Of a stretch of DNA of 64,000 nucleotides, positions 1 through 12,540 are shown one piece after another. Both the position numbers and the translations under genes were made by a program. The first letter of the stretch is position 1, and every line of letters starts with the position of its first letter. The stretch covers positions 269,247 through 333,246 of the forward strand of contig CAJJDN010000056.1 in assembly GCA_905182985.1 (NCBI GenBank). Direction: 5' to 3'. Below the pieces are notes generated by a model. The model was not told the origin of the DNA and did no database searches. It worked only from the letters and a program-made list of their open reading frames with translations. The stretch comes from Paramecium sonneborni. Taxonomy: Eukaryota; Ciliophora; Oligohymenophorea; Peniculida; Parameciidae.

Positions 1-179
1 TCTTTCTTCTTACTTTATGGAACTTCAAACACTATTAATCTTCCTGCTCTGTCTCCCAAACCTAAAAATCTTCCTGTCCTTTCAAATTATACTGCTGATA
101 TAATGTCCTCATCACTAACATTATCAGAAGAAGCTTTGTCTCCAAATACTTACATGAATTTCCAATCTTATTTCTTCAT
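1..179 (-). CDS. Protein phosphatase 2A regulatory subunit B (B55 type), N-terminal part
   Basis: This is the first 59 or so codons of a PP2A B55 (PPP2R2-type) regulatory subunit, cut by the window edge. B55 is a WD40 beta-propeller that directs the PP2A catalytic core to substrates. The reading from 179 starts MKKQDWKFMQVFGDK and continues with DIISAVQFERTGRFL and GDRAGRLIVFE. These match the start and first propeller blade of B55 proteins (WKFSQVFG..., DIISAVEF...TG, GDRGGRVV.FE). In-frame TAA codons are read as Gln. The start is the first Met and fits the family N-terminus. The 53 bases between it and the next gene leave little room for a promoter. The rest of the protein is outside the window. 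Confidence 0.9.
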
Positions 180-231
180 TTTATTTTTTTAATTAAATAT
201 ATCAAACTATTATGTAATTCATTCACATTAA

Positions 232-1471
232 TCATTCTTCAATTACAATTAATGCTGGAAATATCCCCGATTTATTTTCTGATATTACCTATTAAATATG
301 AGCTGGTACAATAAACTTTGCAAATTCATAAGGTTTTTCTTGAAATTTAATATATGGATTATCTTATTCAATATCTGTATATTAGATAGTACCAAAGAAT
401 TCATCTTGACCAGCATAAGCACACAAACAATACTTAAATCCCTTTTCTAATTTAATCTTTTGCTAAAATTCAATTAAATAATTATTGTCATCTACCTTTT
501 TAAATTCAGGATCATAAATAGAAAACTCTTCTTCATACAAACATTCCCTTAAATTGAATCCTTTATGCAAAGTATACTTAATTTTATGTGGAGCTTCTTT
601 GAAATTAATAGGTTATTCAAAATAGATTCCATCAAAAAATATTGGTTAATGAAATCCTTTTAAAAGTAATCCATTTGATTTAGGTTCAAAAACACAAACT
701 ACAGCAACATTTGCATCAAATAAAATTCCATTATTCTCCAAAACAATACTTTCATCTCTTTTCAATAATCTTTTAATTGTTAAATCCGTTTGATATTCTA
801 CTTGATTGTTTATAGCAACAAGAGTTTTTTCTAAATTTTCCTATAAATCTTTTAAATTTTTCTTTAAAGTTATCTCATATGAGTGTTTTAATTTTTAAAT
901 GTTTTATTTTTCTAGTTTTATTTCCTCCAAGACTGACCTACCCTCAATTTCACAAATATTTTTTAACCAATCTATTATATCTATTGTATCATAAGCATCA
1001 TATAATCCAATCATTTCTTTTGGCATACATCTAATTGTAGTATTCATAATTGATTGTTCTATGGAATCTAATATCTACAAAGCTTTTGCTTTAAATTTTA
1101 AGAATGATTTTATCACATCCAAAAATTCATCGTTTTTTACACAGTACTGCAATTATTCTAAGTTTTTAAAAACACTATTTCTTTGTTATTACATTAATGA
1201 ATTAATCAAAATAAATAAATTAATTTCTCACTTCTAAATAAAAAATTATAAAATTATCAAAGACTTTCTGATGAGATTTCTCAGTTATTTTAAATACAAT
1301 ATTAATTTTTACTCCATTATAATGTTATTAAATTTGATCAAATAATCATCAAAAATATCTAAAATGAAATTTTGACCATTATTTTCTATGGATGTACTGA
1401 AGTATCATCAAAGTAACGATACAAAGAGCATCAATTATCTCTTTGTAAACTTTCCTTATGATCTCAGACAT
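232..1471 (-). CDS. Unrecognised protein, helical N-terminus and beta-rich C-terminus
   Basis: The main open stretch reads without TGA from about 1200 down to the TGA at 232-234. It has a helical N-terminal half (KEMIGLYDAYDTIDIIDWL, then VLEEIKLEKQN) and a C-terminal part with alternating hydrophobic strands (VAVVCVFEPKSNGLLLKGF, FKYCLCAYAGQDEFFGTIQ). I do not recognise the family; a B-box or TRIM-like ligand domain is possible but unproven. Upstream, an exon starting MSEIIRKVYKEIIDAL at 1471 joins in frame after a putative 37-nt intron (GTATCG...CATAG, about 1371-1410). An in-frame TGA near 1230 then needs another intron. If those joins are wrong, the start is the Met at 1194 (MQQQRNSV), giving 320 aa. 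The C-terminal extent is well supported and the 5' end is not. Confidence 0.6.
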
Positions 1472-1505
1472 ATATATATTTTTTATGGATTATTGTTTTT
1501 CATCA

Positions 1506-2207
1506 ATGAAAAAACTAATTAATTTCTATTCTAAAAATATTAAACAAAAAATAAATGCTTTTAAACTAGATTCATTTGTTGGTTTCACTCATTAATTTTT
1601 TAATTATCATTTCTTAGTTACTAGATTAAAATTAAAAGAATCAGATTATAAAAAAATTTTCTGGTTTTGAAAAACAACTTTATTGCTCAATTCATTAGAA
1701 TAATCAAAACTAAAGGAATATTAATATAATATAGAGTCTTTCCTCTCTCATTGATAAGCACTCCAATGTATGGATCTAATTATTTCGAAGCTAATAATCA
1801 TTTTCAAAAATATTTAAATATCATTCCTTACTTTAATAATAAAATAACTAATCTAGCTTTATCCTTTGTTATTAATATTACTGCAAAATTAGTATTCTAT
1901 CCTTTGGAAAAATTGAGAACCAAAAAATATAATTTAATCTCTTAAACTATCAAAAACATATTTTAATCAAATATCTGAAATCATTAGTATATATAGATTT
2001 ATTAGAGATTGCTTAATAGTTGTATTCTAAATGGAATTATTTTCTATCTATAACAAATTGATGACATTATTTATATTGGATAACATAATTATCATTTAAA
2101 ATCATAATTATTTTATGATATCGCTATTATTATAATTTAATTTTATTAAACACATCATATTAAGCTTCAATTTAATACATTTACCTTAATCTAAATTTGA
2201 AAATTGA
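1506..2207 (+). pseudogene. Decayed mitochondrial carrier (SLC25-type) gene
   Basis: Pieces of a mitochondrial solute carrier can be read, but in shifting frames. Frame one from Met 1506 gives FVGFTHQFFNYHFLVTRLKL and then hits TGA. A second frame gives IIKTKGILIQYRVFPLSLI followed by LVFYPLEKLRTKKY, which holds the carrier signature Px[DE]xx[KR]x[KR]. It hits TGA near 1976. The first frame then resumes with SEIISIYRFIRDCL. No intron with sensible GT/AG ends repairs both shifts, so the gene looks dead or carries sequence errors. Only one full signature motif remains where an intact carrier has three. It lies 70 bases upstream of membrane protein A. Confidence 0.6.
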
Positions 2208-2277
2208 ACTCAAGTAATTTATAGGATAAATTAAGAAGTAAATTATTAAATCTAATCTATTAAATCAATTAATCTTT

Positions 2278-4676
2278 ATGTTTGATAATATTAAAATATT
2301 ATTAAAATTAAACATTTCTGATGGAAAGAATAAATTCATGTAATATTTATTATAATTAGAATAGATTTAAAAGCTTGTGATATATTTGCTCAATCACCTT
2401 CCTTAGGAATGAATCATTAATCCGCATATTAATCATCATTTGGTGGATTTACATCAATAACAACAATTTTTCTTGTGTTTCTCTTTTTCTCTACTAATTT
2501 TCTGGACTATTTGGAAGGAAAGAACATTATAACAAAGTAAACTTAAGTTTATGATAATGATCTTTCCAATCTTCAACTAGATGATGAAGATTTCATAATA
2601 GCACTTGGAATTGAATAATCGAACTTTTTGTCATAACCTTATTTTTCAGTTACTCTTCAATAAAGGTAATATCTTCGATTTAATATATCAGAGAATACGA
2701 ACGATTAGACAATGGATCAATTAAAAAAAATATTACATAACTTCCACTTGAACCATGCACACCAGAAAGATTCCAAAAGGTATTCCAAAAATATGGTAAA
2801 AACTTTTCAGAAGACTTTAATCATTTGAAATTAGAGAACTTATTATGTCCAAAGTAATTGTTATGAAATATATCATAGAATTAACATAAGCATGAATATT
2901 GGTGGTACATTCGCATGTAAATATAATTTTTATGTTTAGCAAACTATTTTAATTTTCTTAAAATTGATGTTGCCCCTTGCAATTAATCTTTAATTTCAGA
3001 AAATAGTACATGCGCCTCTAATGATATATTATAAAACCAATTAAATAAAACAGGAGCATTTAAAGTATAAGTCTATTTAATAAACAAAGTATTAAATTTT
3101 CCCAATTTATTTAGGTTATTAATCCAAATAAAATTGGATCAGATTATATTTCAGTATTTTTAGATGATTCAAGTTATTTATCATTTGTACCTAAAAAATT
3201 AAACAAGTATGCAAATATTTATTTTCGTGAATATAAGTTTAAGAATAATTTAGACTTCTATCCATTTAAGTAAAAATGATAATTATCATAGTGATAACTA
3301 AAAGTTAAATTTTATATCTATAGATAATACAGAAACCAAAGAAGTAATTGATTTAGGAACTGATTCTGACTCATCATTTGCTGCTTTTTATTTAAGAAAA
3401 AGTCCTATTATAATATCTGTAGAAAGAAATAATCAAAGTGTGTCAGATTTATTGTCTAAATTAGGAGGATTGCTATAAATATCTCTTATTGTTATGGGAT
3501 TCATAATAGCAGCTTATAACAAATAAACAAGTATTTTATTAAGTGTAAATTTAGTGATGGTAGAGCTGTCGAATAAAATATATGAATTTATTTTAGATGT
3601 GGATGAATAAAATAAATAGCATTAATTAAATCTTGAATTAATTAATAATGTCTACGAGGATCGCCAATTTAGGCATGAATACTATATAAATAAAGAAGGA
3701 TAATAATAACTTATACCAAATAGTTAAATCAAACATAAAAGTAAAATATTTAGGCTTTTTGGCAAAGGATAACCTGAATAACATATTATTTTAACTGATC
3801 GACCAACTACTGAAAATAATAATGAATGTATCAATTAATTTTCTTATGAACATGATGAAAAGAGTAATTAGTTTACATAACAGGCTATAAGGGATCATGG
3901 AGTTTTGGCTCAAAAATTAAAATGTGTAAGTGGTCTAGATTATTTCAAAAAATAGATTAATTTAATTTTAAATAGATCGTAACCATTAAAGTTTAATATT
4001 TAAATATTTCTTAATTAGTTGTGTTTTAAAAAAGTCTTTAAAAATTCTCAATCAGTTTAATTTTATAATTCTGCACTGTATTTTATCTTATATAAATTTA
4101 AGTGATAAAATAAATGAGTAATTAGATGTATTCAATATAATGATTAAAATAAATGAAATTGATAAAATGAAAGAAATATTACTAACTAATTCATAACAAT
4201 TATTATTCAATTTTACATCAAAACCTATAATATCTATGGAAGAAGAAAAAGAAATGCCATTCAATAGAACTATTTTAGAGGAAAGAGCTAGAAATACTAT
4301 GTAAATTTTATTTATAAATAGAAATGAGACATTATGTGATGAAAAAAATAAGAAATTAAAACCAAAAAAGATTTATAAGTAATTTAAGCGAACAGTTAGT
4401 TTAGATAGAGATATGAGAATTTATAATAGAATTTACAGAGTAAGATCATCCTAATTTTAGGCTTATGACACAATTCTTCAATAGAGTTCAGAATAGAACC
4501 CTTAACATGATATCAATAAAAAACTAATAAAAAAACTTGGAGATGAAATACAAGCAATTTTTAAATTATCTAAATTACTTGATTTTGATGGATTAAGGAG
4601 ACTTCGTGCAAATTCGAATAATGATGTATTCTGTCGAAATACATAAAATTTACCAGAAGAATTGTTAAGTAAATGA
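2278..4676 (+). CDS. Two-pass transmembrane family protein, member A
   Basis: Member A of a family repeated five times in this window; function unknown. With seven short introns removed (20-26 nt, GTA...TAG/CAG/AAG) the coding length is exactly 744 codons. The order is: short cytosolic start, motif KACDIFAQ, TM1 (about SITTIFLVFLFFSTNFL), an ectodomain with DEDFIIALGIEQSNF, PCTPERFQKVFQKYG, ENLLCP, CASND and NPNKIGSDYISVFLDD, then DLLSKLGGLLQISLIVMGF leading into TM2, and a long charged cytosolic tail with FNFTSKPIISMEEEK. Paired cysteines suggest a disulfide-stabilised ectodomain. The start at 2278 needs a first intron at about 2339-2358; without it no Met lies in frame. It ends 27 bases before member B. 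Confidence 0.8.
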
Positions 4677-4703
4677 TTGATCTTTTTATTTAAAATATAA
4701 TTA

Positions 4704-6944
4704 ATGCAAACTTTAAAGTGGGGTATAATTTATTCAATTACTCAGGCCTCTAGAGAGTGGATGTTTTTGGTTAAATAGTGTTTCTACGTATGAATAAATA
4801 AGCTTATTATCGTACTAAAATTGGTGGAGGTTTCTCTATTGCTGTGCTTTTTATTATGATTTATTTTTACTCTTAAAGTCTTTCATCCTTTTTTTTAAAA
4901 GAATACTTGAAAGTTGTTTCATCAAATTAGTATGAAGACTAAATTCAACAAATAAAAATTGATGATTCTGAATTCATGATTGCATTTAAGATAGAGTAAC
5001 ATAACTTTACTATGTCACCTTATTTCAATTTAACACTAGAATAAAAGTAGTTTTTTTTCATTATTTAAGGCAATATCGAAGAAATCAAAATGGATCATAA
5101 ATCAAGAACTCTATCAATTTTCCATTGATTCCTTGTACTTTAGATAGGTTTTAGAATACTTTCTCAAAATATCAAATAGACTTTAAAGAACAATTCAATT
5201 CTCTTGGATTAGATGATTTTCTTTGTCCATAGTATAAATATATTCATAAAGTAGATAAAACTCCTCTTTCTTTATGGGAGGAACTTACACAAGTTTATTT
5301 TTATTTTAATTTAGGTAGTGATTTTTAGTTTTTAACATTGTAAATAAGTAAATGTGAAAATAATGAAAAAATAAATTGTGCATCACAACAAAAAATAGAT
5401 GAATATTTAAAAAGCATGGGATCTTTTAAAATCTCAATTTATACGATTAATCAAGTAATTGATTATTATTATTTTAGATCATTAATCCATATAAATAAGA
5501 ATATAGATCTGTATTTTTAGATGATTAAATTTATTTTACATTTGTTCCAAATTAAATAAATAGAAAAGCTAACATTTATTTCAAGAAATATGAATTTCTA
5601 AATGATTAGAGTCTTATGCCATTTAAGTGAAATTATATTAATTGTCTTAGTGACATTGAAGAAGATACTGTCTTTCAAATAGACCTAACTGATATTAAAG
5701 AAATGTCAGATATTGGAACTTCAACTGATTAGTTATTCGCTACATTCAATTTTTAACTTAATCCATTTAAAACAAAGTTTGTTCGAAATTATCAAAAAAT
5801 TGACGAATTACTCTCAAATCTGGGGGGTATCCAATAAGCTTTTTTCTTTTTTATTGGTTTAATAATAGGCCTATACAACAGGATCTAATGTAATTAAATA
5901 TATAAAAAAAAGTTCTGATAGAGTTAGCGAATAAATTGTTTGAGTTTTAAATAGATTCAACACTGTAAAATAGATAACATTAAGAAAATTTAGAATTAAT
6001 TGATGAATTTATTTAACATAGAGAAGATCATATTCATGGGAATTCTAATGAGAATATAGATGAATTAGAAAACTAATAAATGGAAGATAAATTATCGCCT
6101 AATATTTCTTAAAGGTATAATCTATTAAATCTATTTGTAAATACTGGTGGAACTTAAACAAAAAATACAAATTATTCAAAAACATGTAAAGAAACAAAAA
6201 GGTAATAATATAAGATGGCTGAAAAATTAAAATTAATAAGTGGTTTAGATTATTTTTAAAAACAAATAATTAAAATTATCGAAAGACAGAAACCTATCCA
6301 TTTAGATTTTTTAATATTTTGTAATTATATCAGTTGTGGAAGATTATTTAAGAATAATCCTAGAGTTATACTTATGAATAAAGCTTTGTATTTCTAAAAT
6401 ATAATTTTAAGTGAAAACATTTAAGTTTAATTGGATGTTCATCATATTCTCTTAAAATTAAATGAACTAGACAAACTAAAGGAAATAGTTTTAAATTATA
6501 AATAGCTCCTAATGTTTAATTTTACTCCTAAGCCATAAATAAGTATAGAAAACAATGCAGCACAACCTTCAAGGCAGTTAATTGAAGAAATAGTTAAAGG
6601 GCCAGGAATAATAGAAAAGTATCTTTATATTAAAAGTTATAGTGACAATTTCATGTAACCTAGCTTATAAGGAGATTATTTAATATATTCTAAAATTTTT
6701 AATGTAAAATAAAATTTTAGTTTAGGCTTATGATGACATTCTTCAATAGATTGATACAGTATATGCAAATAAAGCCCTTATATAAAAATTAGGACCTGAA
6801 TTATAAATCGTATTCAAGTTGTCTAAAATAATTGATATCTAACACAAAATTTATAATAAACAACGCAATCCAACTAGAAGAGGAGCTAGGCAAGAGGATG
6901 AGGAAGATCTATGTGTTAAAATGTTTGAATAATAAAGTTAATGA
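4704..6944 (+). CDS. Two-pass transmembrane family protein, member B
   Basis: Tandem paralogue of member A, same strand and same layout. The first exon MQTLKWG joins after a 23-nt intron (GTATAA...CTCAG) to LQRVDVFGQ. TM1 follows (GGGFSIAVLFIMIYFYSQS), then an ectodomain with DSEFMIAFKIEQHNF, PYFNLTLEQ, CASQQKIDEYLKS and NPYKQEYRSVFLDD, then ELLSNLGG and TM2, and a cytosolic tail ending near NPTRRGARQEDEEDL before TGA at 6942-6944. Divergence from A is considerable, so this is an old duplication. A Met at 4673 overlaps A's stop codon but is not preferred, because the exon/intron start at 4704 leads directly into the conserved xVDVFGQ motif. Confidence 0.78.
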
Positions 6945-6966
6945 AGTTAAACATATTTTTAATAAA

Positions 6967-8160
6967 TCAATTCAAAAATATTGCTGGAATAGGTTTACCA
7001 GTTATTATTTTACATCCTGCGCAGTGAAGTAATGATACAGCTGGATATATTGGACCTTATTTTAATTTTTCATCAGTGTATGCTGTTCCCATTAATTCTC
7101 CATTTAAACTAAATTTTAAAGTTCCAGTATTCATATTTAAACATACTCCTAAAATTCCTTCTTTCTTAAATCTCTTACCAAAAGATGGTCCAGTAGCATT
7201 ACTATTATGACGTAACTATTAATTCCTAAATTATAGATTATACTTATGCTAATCCATAATAAGCCCATCCAAATTCAAAGTCACAAAATGCAGTATTATA
7301 ATTAAAATCTCTGCAAGTAGACACTCCAATCTTTAATTCATTTTCTGTTTTATCATCTGCTTCAATTTCCCAATATCCAATACCCTTTTCAAAGCCATAA
7401 GTAGCGACTGCGGTTCTAAACATGTAGGCTTATTCTTTTAAAAATATTCTTGTGTCTCCATCTGAAGAGACTATTCCAGTTCCCATTCTTTATCTATCCC
7501 ATTTAAAAACAGGAATATTTGGATTTACTTAATCTGAATTTAAACCTAATTGATTAGCTAAAGTATAATATTATTAGTTTACTTTAAACTTATTAACCTA
7601 TTTATCTATCTTTTACATATTATTTTAAGCAAGCATAAAGATCTAATTTATTCTTAGTTTATTTAATCTTACTCATTAACATACATGTATGATCACAAAC
7701 CTAAATATATTGACTACATATTACTTTAAAGTTTTCAAATTCATATGTTGACCCTACTATATTCCCACAAACCTCATAATTTACACATTTCGGTAATTTG
7801 CAATTTATTTCATGTTTTTCAATCTCTGCAATTTTAAATGATTTTGGACAATAAGAACCTAATTTTCTAATTTAAAGATTACATCTAATTTCAAGATCAT
7901 CATATATTTTTTTAAGAGATTTTTAAATATTTTAGATAGTTGAATTTTTCGGACACCTATTAATACATTCGCTAAATAATTTAGTTATTGCATTACGATT
8001 ATTTTTTTAACCATGAATCTACACAAGGACCACAAAATACTGTTCCGCAACAACTACAATCTTTTGGAAGTCTAGCAACACATGAACAAATTGGACAATC
8101 AAAAATGTCCTCTTTGTAATTTGTGAATCTCACTTTATCAAAACCATAGTCATCACCCAT
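6967..8160 (-). CDS. RING - TRAF-like zinc finger - SPRY protein, probable E3 ubiquitin ligase
   Basis: Starts MGDDYGFDKVRF at 8160. Residues about 21-50 form a RING-type finger (CPICSCVARLPKDCSCCG, then FCGPCVDSW). A Cys/His-rich segment like a TRAF-type zinc finger follows (IRCNLQIRKLGSYCP, HEINCKLPKCVNYEVCG), then a helical linker. The C-terminal SPRY domain reads GYWEIEADDKTENELKIGVS, FEFGWAYYGLA, LRHNSNATGPSFGKRFKK and ends GPIYPAVSLLHCAG. RING proteins of this build transfer ubiquitin, with the SPRY domain binding targets. A 28-nt intron at about 7213-7240 restores SPRY; one frame change just after the RING remains unexplained (another intron or an indel). The substrate is unknown. It converges on member B with only 22 bases between stops. 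Confidence 0.8.
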
Positions 8161-9151
8161 ATTTTATTAAATTTTGTTGAAATAATTATTGCTATATTAT
8201 AATAAAAAAAAAGAATTTATATTATTAATCTCTTCTAGCAAAAATATTTACGCTCAGATTATTTAAAAAAATTTTACAATAGTTCGAATTTTCGTAAAAA
8301 TCATGTAGATATTTTTAATTTGCTTATAGATAATTAATATCAAATATCCAATCATCATTTAGATGCTAATTGAGGGAATAATGCCTAAATGTTCATTGAT
8401 TTATAACCTAATAAATTATTTGATATTGATTACCTAAAATCAAAATAATTGGTATGTATGTGAAATAAAACAATCTCATTAATAAATTTTTGCCATCTGT
8501 TGCAGTCCATCTAAGAAGTTAAGTGAATTTCATAATTTTTAATGTTTTATTTTAATTTTAATTATGACAATAAATAATATATATAAATTTAACTATTCCT
8601 TTAGCATTTATAATTACAAGAATCAACTACTTTTTCTTCATAATAATTTACATTTCAATTTAAAAATTTTATTTTTCATAACTTTTTAACTTCAGAAAAT
8701 CCTTATTGATTTATAATTATATATGCTTAGATCAATAGCCTCTAACAAATAAATTCTGAAATTTAAAAATTATGAAAGGTCTAAATTTTTCTGAGATAAT
8801 TTTAAATTTGATCTATTACAATTTTTATATAAATTTTTTATATATAAAAGTTTCTCTTCTATTGTTTAATTTAAAAATATATAAATATATTCTAAATTGG
8901 ATTACTTGATAATAAATTTATTCCAAAAGTATTTGAAACAATAATTCAAAATAACAGTATTAATTTAATTTAGTTAATACTAAGTCTGGCAAAATTTTCA
9001 AAATATAATTCTAAATATTAGTGCCGACTAAGTATCATTATAAATCAGTTATTAAGGTATAGGTTTATATGCTATATTTAAATTTGAATAAAACTTAATT
9101 TATTTATAGAATATTTAAAATTTTTAATTTAATGTAAAAAGTTGTCTACGA
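8161..9151. other. Divergent intergenic region
   Basis: Very AT-rich spacer between the RING protein (leftward) and membrane protein C (rightward). I see no open frame with coding character. It must hold both promoters. The 9040-9100 part resembles 15613-15850 upstream of copy D (shared AAATCAGTTATTAAGG and GAATAAAACTTAATTTATTT), which marks the 5' edge of the duplicated unit. Confidence 0.6.
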
Positions 9152-11550
9152 ATGTATATTATTTCTAATAATATCATAGTTCTCAAAAAGTGTGATATTT
9201 TTGGTTAAGGAGTTAATTTTAATTATAAAAAAGAAGATACTTATAAAACAGGATTTGGAGGGTTTGCAAGTATAGTAATAATTGTAGTTTTGGTTGGCTT
9301 TTTCCAATCAAATGTTATTACTTTCTTTGCAAAAACCCATATATCTGTTGATTTAAACATAAACTTCTAAGAAGATCCAGACCTTATTGAACTGAATGAG
9401 GAAAATTTTATGATTGCTTTTCAAATTGAACAAGCAAATTTTACAACCAATCCTTATTTTAACATTTCAGTGCTCTAATAGTAAAAATTAAGAAAACTAA
9501 TTAAAATAGGAATGCTACTAGATTAGATAATGGAACAGTAGTTAAAATAATTTAAGAGGTTAATCTTATCCCTTGTACACTAGATAGATTTCAAAAAATA
9601 TTTACAAAATATAATGTTGATTTCAAGACCCAATTCGACTAAATAGGACTTAAAAATTTCTTATGTCCAGATTATAATTATTCTTTAAAGCTAGGCGGAA
9701 GGTATACCAGTCATGAATTTAATTATGTAAAAATAACAGTGTCGGATTGTAGTAATAAGACAATTGAAAATTCTCGATTAACATGGAAGCCTGTTTGCTA
9801 ATCTAAAGAAGCTATTTAAAATTATCTATCTAAAAATCCAGCATTTAAAGTCTCGCTTTACATGACAAATTTAGTTATGAACCCAACAAATCCATAAGAT
9901 TTTACTTCTGCATTTCTGGATGACGAATTATATTTTACTTTTGTATATATTTTAGAATATCTTTTAGACACCAAAATAACTTTCGGGATAAGCAAATATA
10001 TTTTGGAGAAAATATAATTTTTAAACAGATGATAGTTTGACACCTTTTTAAGTTATGGTAAATGAAACACATTACGTACGATCAGCAACAGATTATAGAG
10101 ATTTAACACTTTTAGGAACTGCTGTTGATAGCACATATGCATAGTTCTTTATGAGAAGGAGTACTTACACTGAAAACGTTTATAGAAATTATTAAAAAGT
10201 AGACGATTTAATGTCTTATTTGGGAGGATTTTTATAAATTATGATAGTATTCTTTGGATTCTTTATTCAAGTTTATAATAAATAATCTTGTAATTTATAT
10301 CATAAAATAATTTAGAACTAGTTGATTTATCAAATGAACTATTTGATTTTGATATTGAAGATAATTAAGCATAAAAACTAAATAGAAATGAATTGGTAGC
10401 TAATGCTAACGAGTCCTCCATTTAAGGTTTAGAAATGAATCAATAATAATCAATGATATATTTAGGAACTGCGTAGCCTAGTGCTAGATTTGATAAAGAT
10501 TAAGTAATTATGAATAAATCTTAAAAATCCATGAAGAATACTTCAAAAGGAATATCATTAGGATAATTAAATTCAGTTCAAGAAATTACCCCTTTATCTT
10601 AATTATTTATTAATAATTAAAAATCAATAGAAAAAAATTAACCATCACCTGAAAAAATGGTTAATAATAATGGAAGATAATATTTTCTTGAATAAATCTA
10701 AAAATTATTTTCGAAAACAAAAAAATTAGATTTTACATTTAAATTTTTCATTTAAAAAGTATTTTGTGAAAGAATGATGAAAAATCCTTAAGTTTTATTA
10801 TTAAACAAAGCAGTGTAAATAATTTATTTATTTAGAAATTAAATCAATGCAGAATTGGACGTATTTGGAATTTTGGATAAATTGCATGAGATAGATAAAT
10901 TAAAAGAATTGCTATTAAAAAAACCTTAATAAATTATATTTAATTTTACTCCTAAACCGTTGATTACTTTATAAGAATCGAAATCTTTACCTTCGAGATA
11001 GCGAGCATAAACAATCAAATCCTCAAAACATTCTAGGTAATTAATCAAATAAGTTGTAGATCTTTCAATAAGGTGGAATCTTCTATGAAGATCTAATTAG
11101 ACTAAGTAAGTAAACATGTAATTGAAAACAAAGATGACTTTATCGATCAAGATACTCCATAATATTTATATTCCAAGCTATTTAAAGTATGTAATTTTAA
11201 ACAAATAGGCATATTAAAAACTGATGACTTTAATTGAAAACTAGCATGAAGATGCTTATTTAAACAATCAATTAATTAGAAAATTAGGCCCTTAAATCTA
11301 AAATATTTTTGAAGTTTCCTGGCTTTTGATGTAATAAACAAAAGCATCTAAAGAAATTGATGTAAATGATAGAGCTAAAAAGCTAATATCGTCTAAATTT
11401 AGCAGATTCAAAAACCAAATCTAACAAGAGCAAGAATCAAATGGAGAAGTTGATCCACAAGATATTGAAATATAGTTTAGTCCAAAAACATCCTAAAATT
11501 AAACCATTTTGAGACGAGTTATTGGAAAAAGAAATTCGAACGAATTTTGA
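9152..11550 (+). CDS. Two-pass transmembrane family protein, member C
   Basis: Starts MYIISNNIIVLKKCDIFGQG. TM1 is about GFASIVIIVVLVGFFQSNVI. The ectodomain carries ENFMIAFQIEQANF, TTNPYFNISVLQ, a downstream PCTLDRFQKIFTKYNVDF and NFLCPDYNYSLKLGG. The TM2 entry reads DLMSYLGGFLQIMIVFFGFF. A long Gln/Asn-rich cytosolic tail ends RRVIGKRNSNEF-stop. Short introns are needed after the SVLQ motif and at later points. Copy D (15904-18295) is nearly identical except in the early tail (about 10415-10500 against 17150-17235) and at scattered sites. Its 3' third is identical to four other stretches, which points to recent duplication, gene conversion or assembly redundancy. Role unknown. Confidence 0.8.
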
Positions 11551-12097
11551 AATTATATTATTAATTTACAAATTATTGCAAGATAAAATTTTTAAGTAAG
11601 CCAAATTACCAAATTCTTTTATTAAGCTATCACTCTTATGTTTAATCATGAAACTCTATAATGGCAGATTGTATAAGAAAGAAAGATTCATTAGAATTTA
11701 GTCTTCTGAAAAATTAAAAATTTTTCACAAAAATGAAGGTATTATGGAAAAAAATAGCAAAATATTTCCCAAAATCATAAATTTAGAAAATAAGAGGAAA
11801 AGATAAAAATTTCATCTAAATAAAAGAGCCTAAAAAAAAATTTTGCTAATTCTTATTTAATTAAGCCCAGTTTACTGTAAATTATTAGTTGAGAGACTGA
11901 ATAAATATATCAATACTAAAACTTGAATATCAGTGTTAAGCTTTGAAATTAGCAAGAAAATGAAAATAAAATACTGAAGCAATGTTGAATACAAAATAAA
12001 GAATCTATTTGTAATTTAGAGAGGCATTTGATGAATAAAATAAAGATTAACAACTGAATTATAAATAAAAATCCTAGTATTCCATCCTGAATTATAA
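10970..12097 (+). repeat. Repeat block R, copy 1 (3' part of C plus downstream)
   Basis: 1128 bases covering the end of gene C and 547 bases downstream. By eye they are identical to 13676-14803, 17715-18842 and 19879-21006. The block stops abruptly at a single N (12098). The downstream part has no coding features. Confidence 0.85.
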
Positions 12098-12098
12098 N
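12098..12098. other. Single-N contig join
   Basis: One undetermined base where repeat block R is interrupted and a diverged copy of an earlier part of the same block begins. It reads as a forced contig join rather than a true base. Confidence 0.8.
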
Positions 12099-12540
12099 TT
12101 TGTTGATCCAGAATCACCATAATATTTATATTCCAAGCTATTTAAAGTATGTAATTTTAAACAAATAGGCATATTAAAAATTGATGATTTTAATTGAAAA
12201 TTAGCATGAAGATGCTTATTTAAACAATCAATTAATTAAAAAATTAGGCCCTTAGATCTAAAATATTTTTGAAGTTTCCTGGTATTTGATGTAATAAACA
12301 AAAACATCTAAAGAAATTGATGTAAATGATGAAACTAAAAAGTAAGTATCATTTAAATTTAACAGATCCAAAAACCAAATCCAACAAGAGCAAGAATCAA
12401 ATGAAGAAATTATTCCTATAGATATTTATAATTTAGTCCTAAAACATCCTAAAATTAAATCATCTTGAGATCTGTTATTGGAAAAAGAAATTCAAAAAGA
12501 ATTTTGAAATTATATTATCAACTTAAAAATAATTGCAATA
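12099..12540 (+). pseudogene. Diverged 3' fragment of a C/D-type membrane protein gene
   Basis: Corresponds to about 11135-11580 of gene C but with many substitutions, a small deletion near 12419-12430 and loss of the normal stop: the frame runs GKRNSKRILK instead of ending GKRNSNEF. Only the 3' end is present because it begins at the N. It could be a third paralogue, an old allele or a dead copy. Flanking DNA to about 12985 is also diverged. From about 12990 it becomes identical to the upstream region of the SHIPPO gene. Confidence 0.65.

Noticed and set aside
4673..4676. ATGA start/stop overlap between members A and B
   Set aside because: A start at 4704 with a 23-nt intron leads into the conserved family motif, making the overlap unnecessary.
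9858..10043. Minus-strand 61-aa ORF present in both C and D
   Set aside because: It is antisense to the conserved ectodomain exon (FLDD region). Its duplication simply follows that of C and D.
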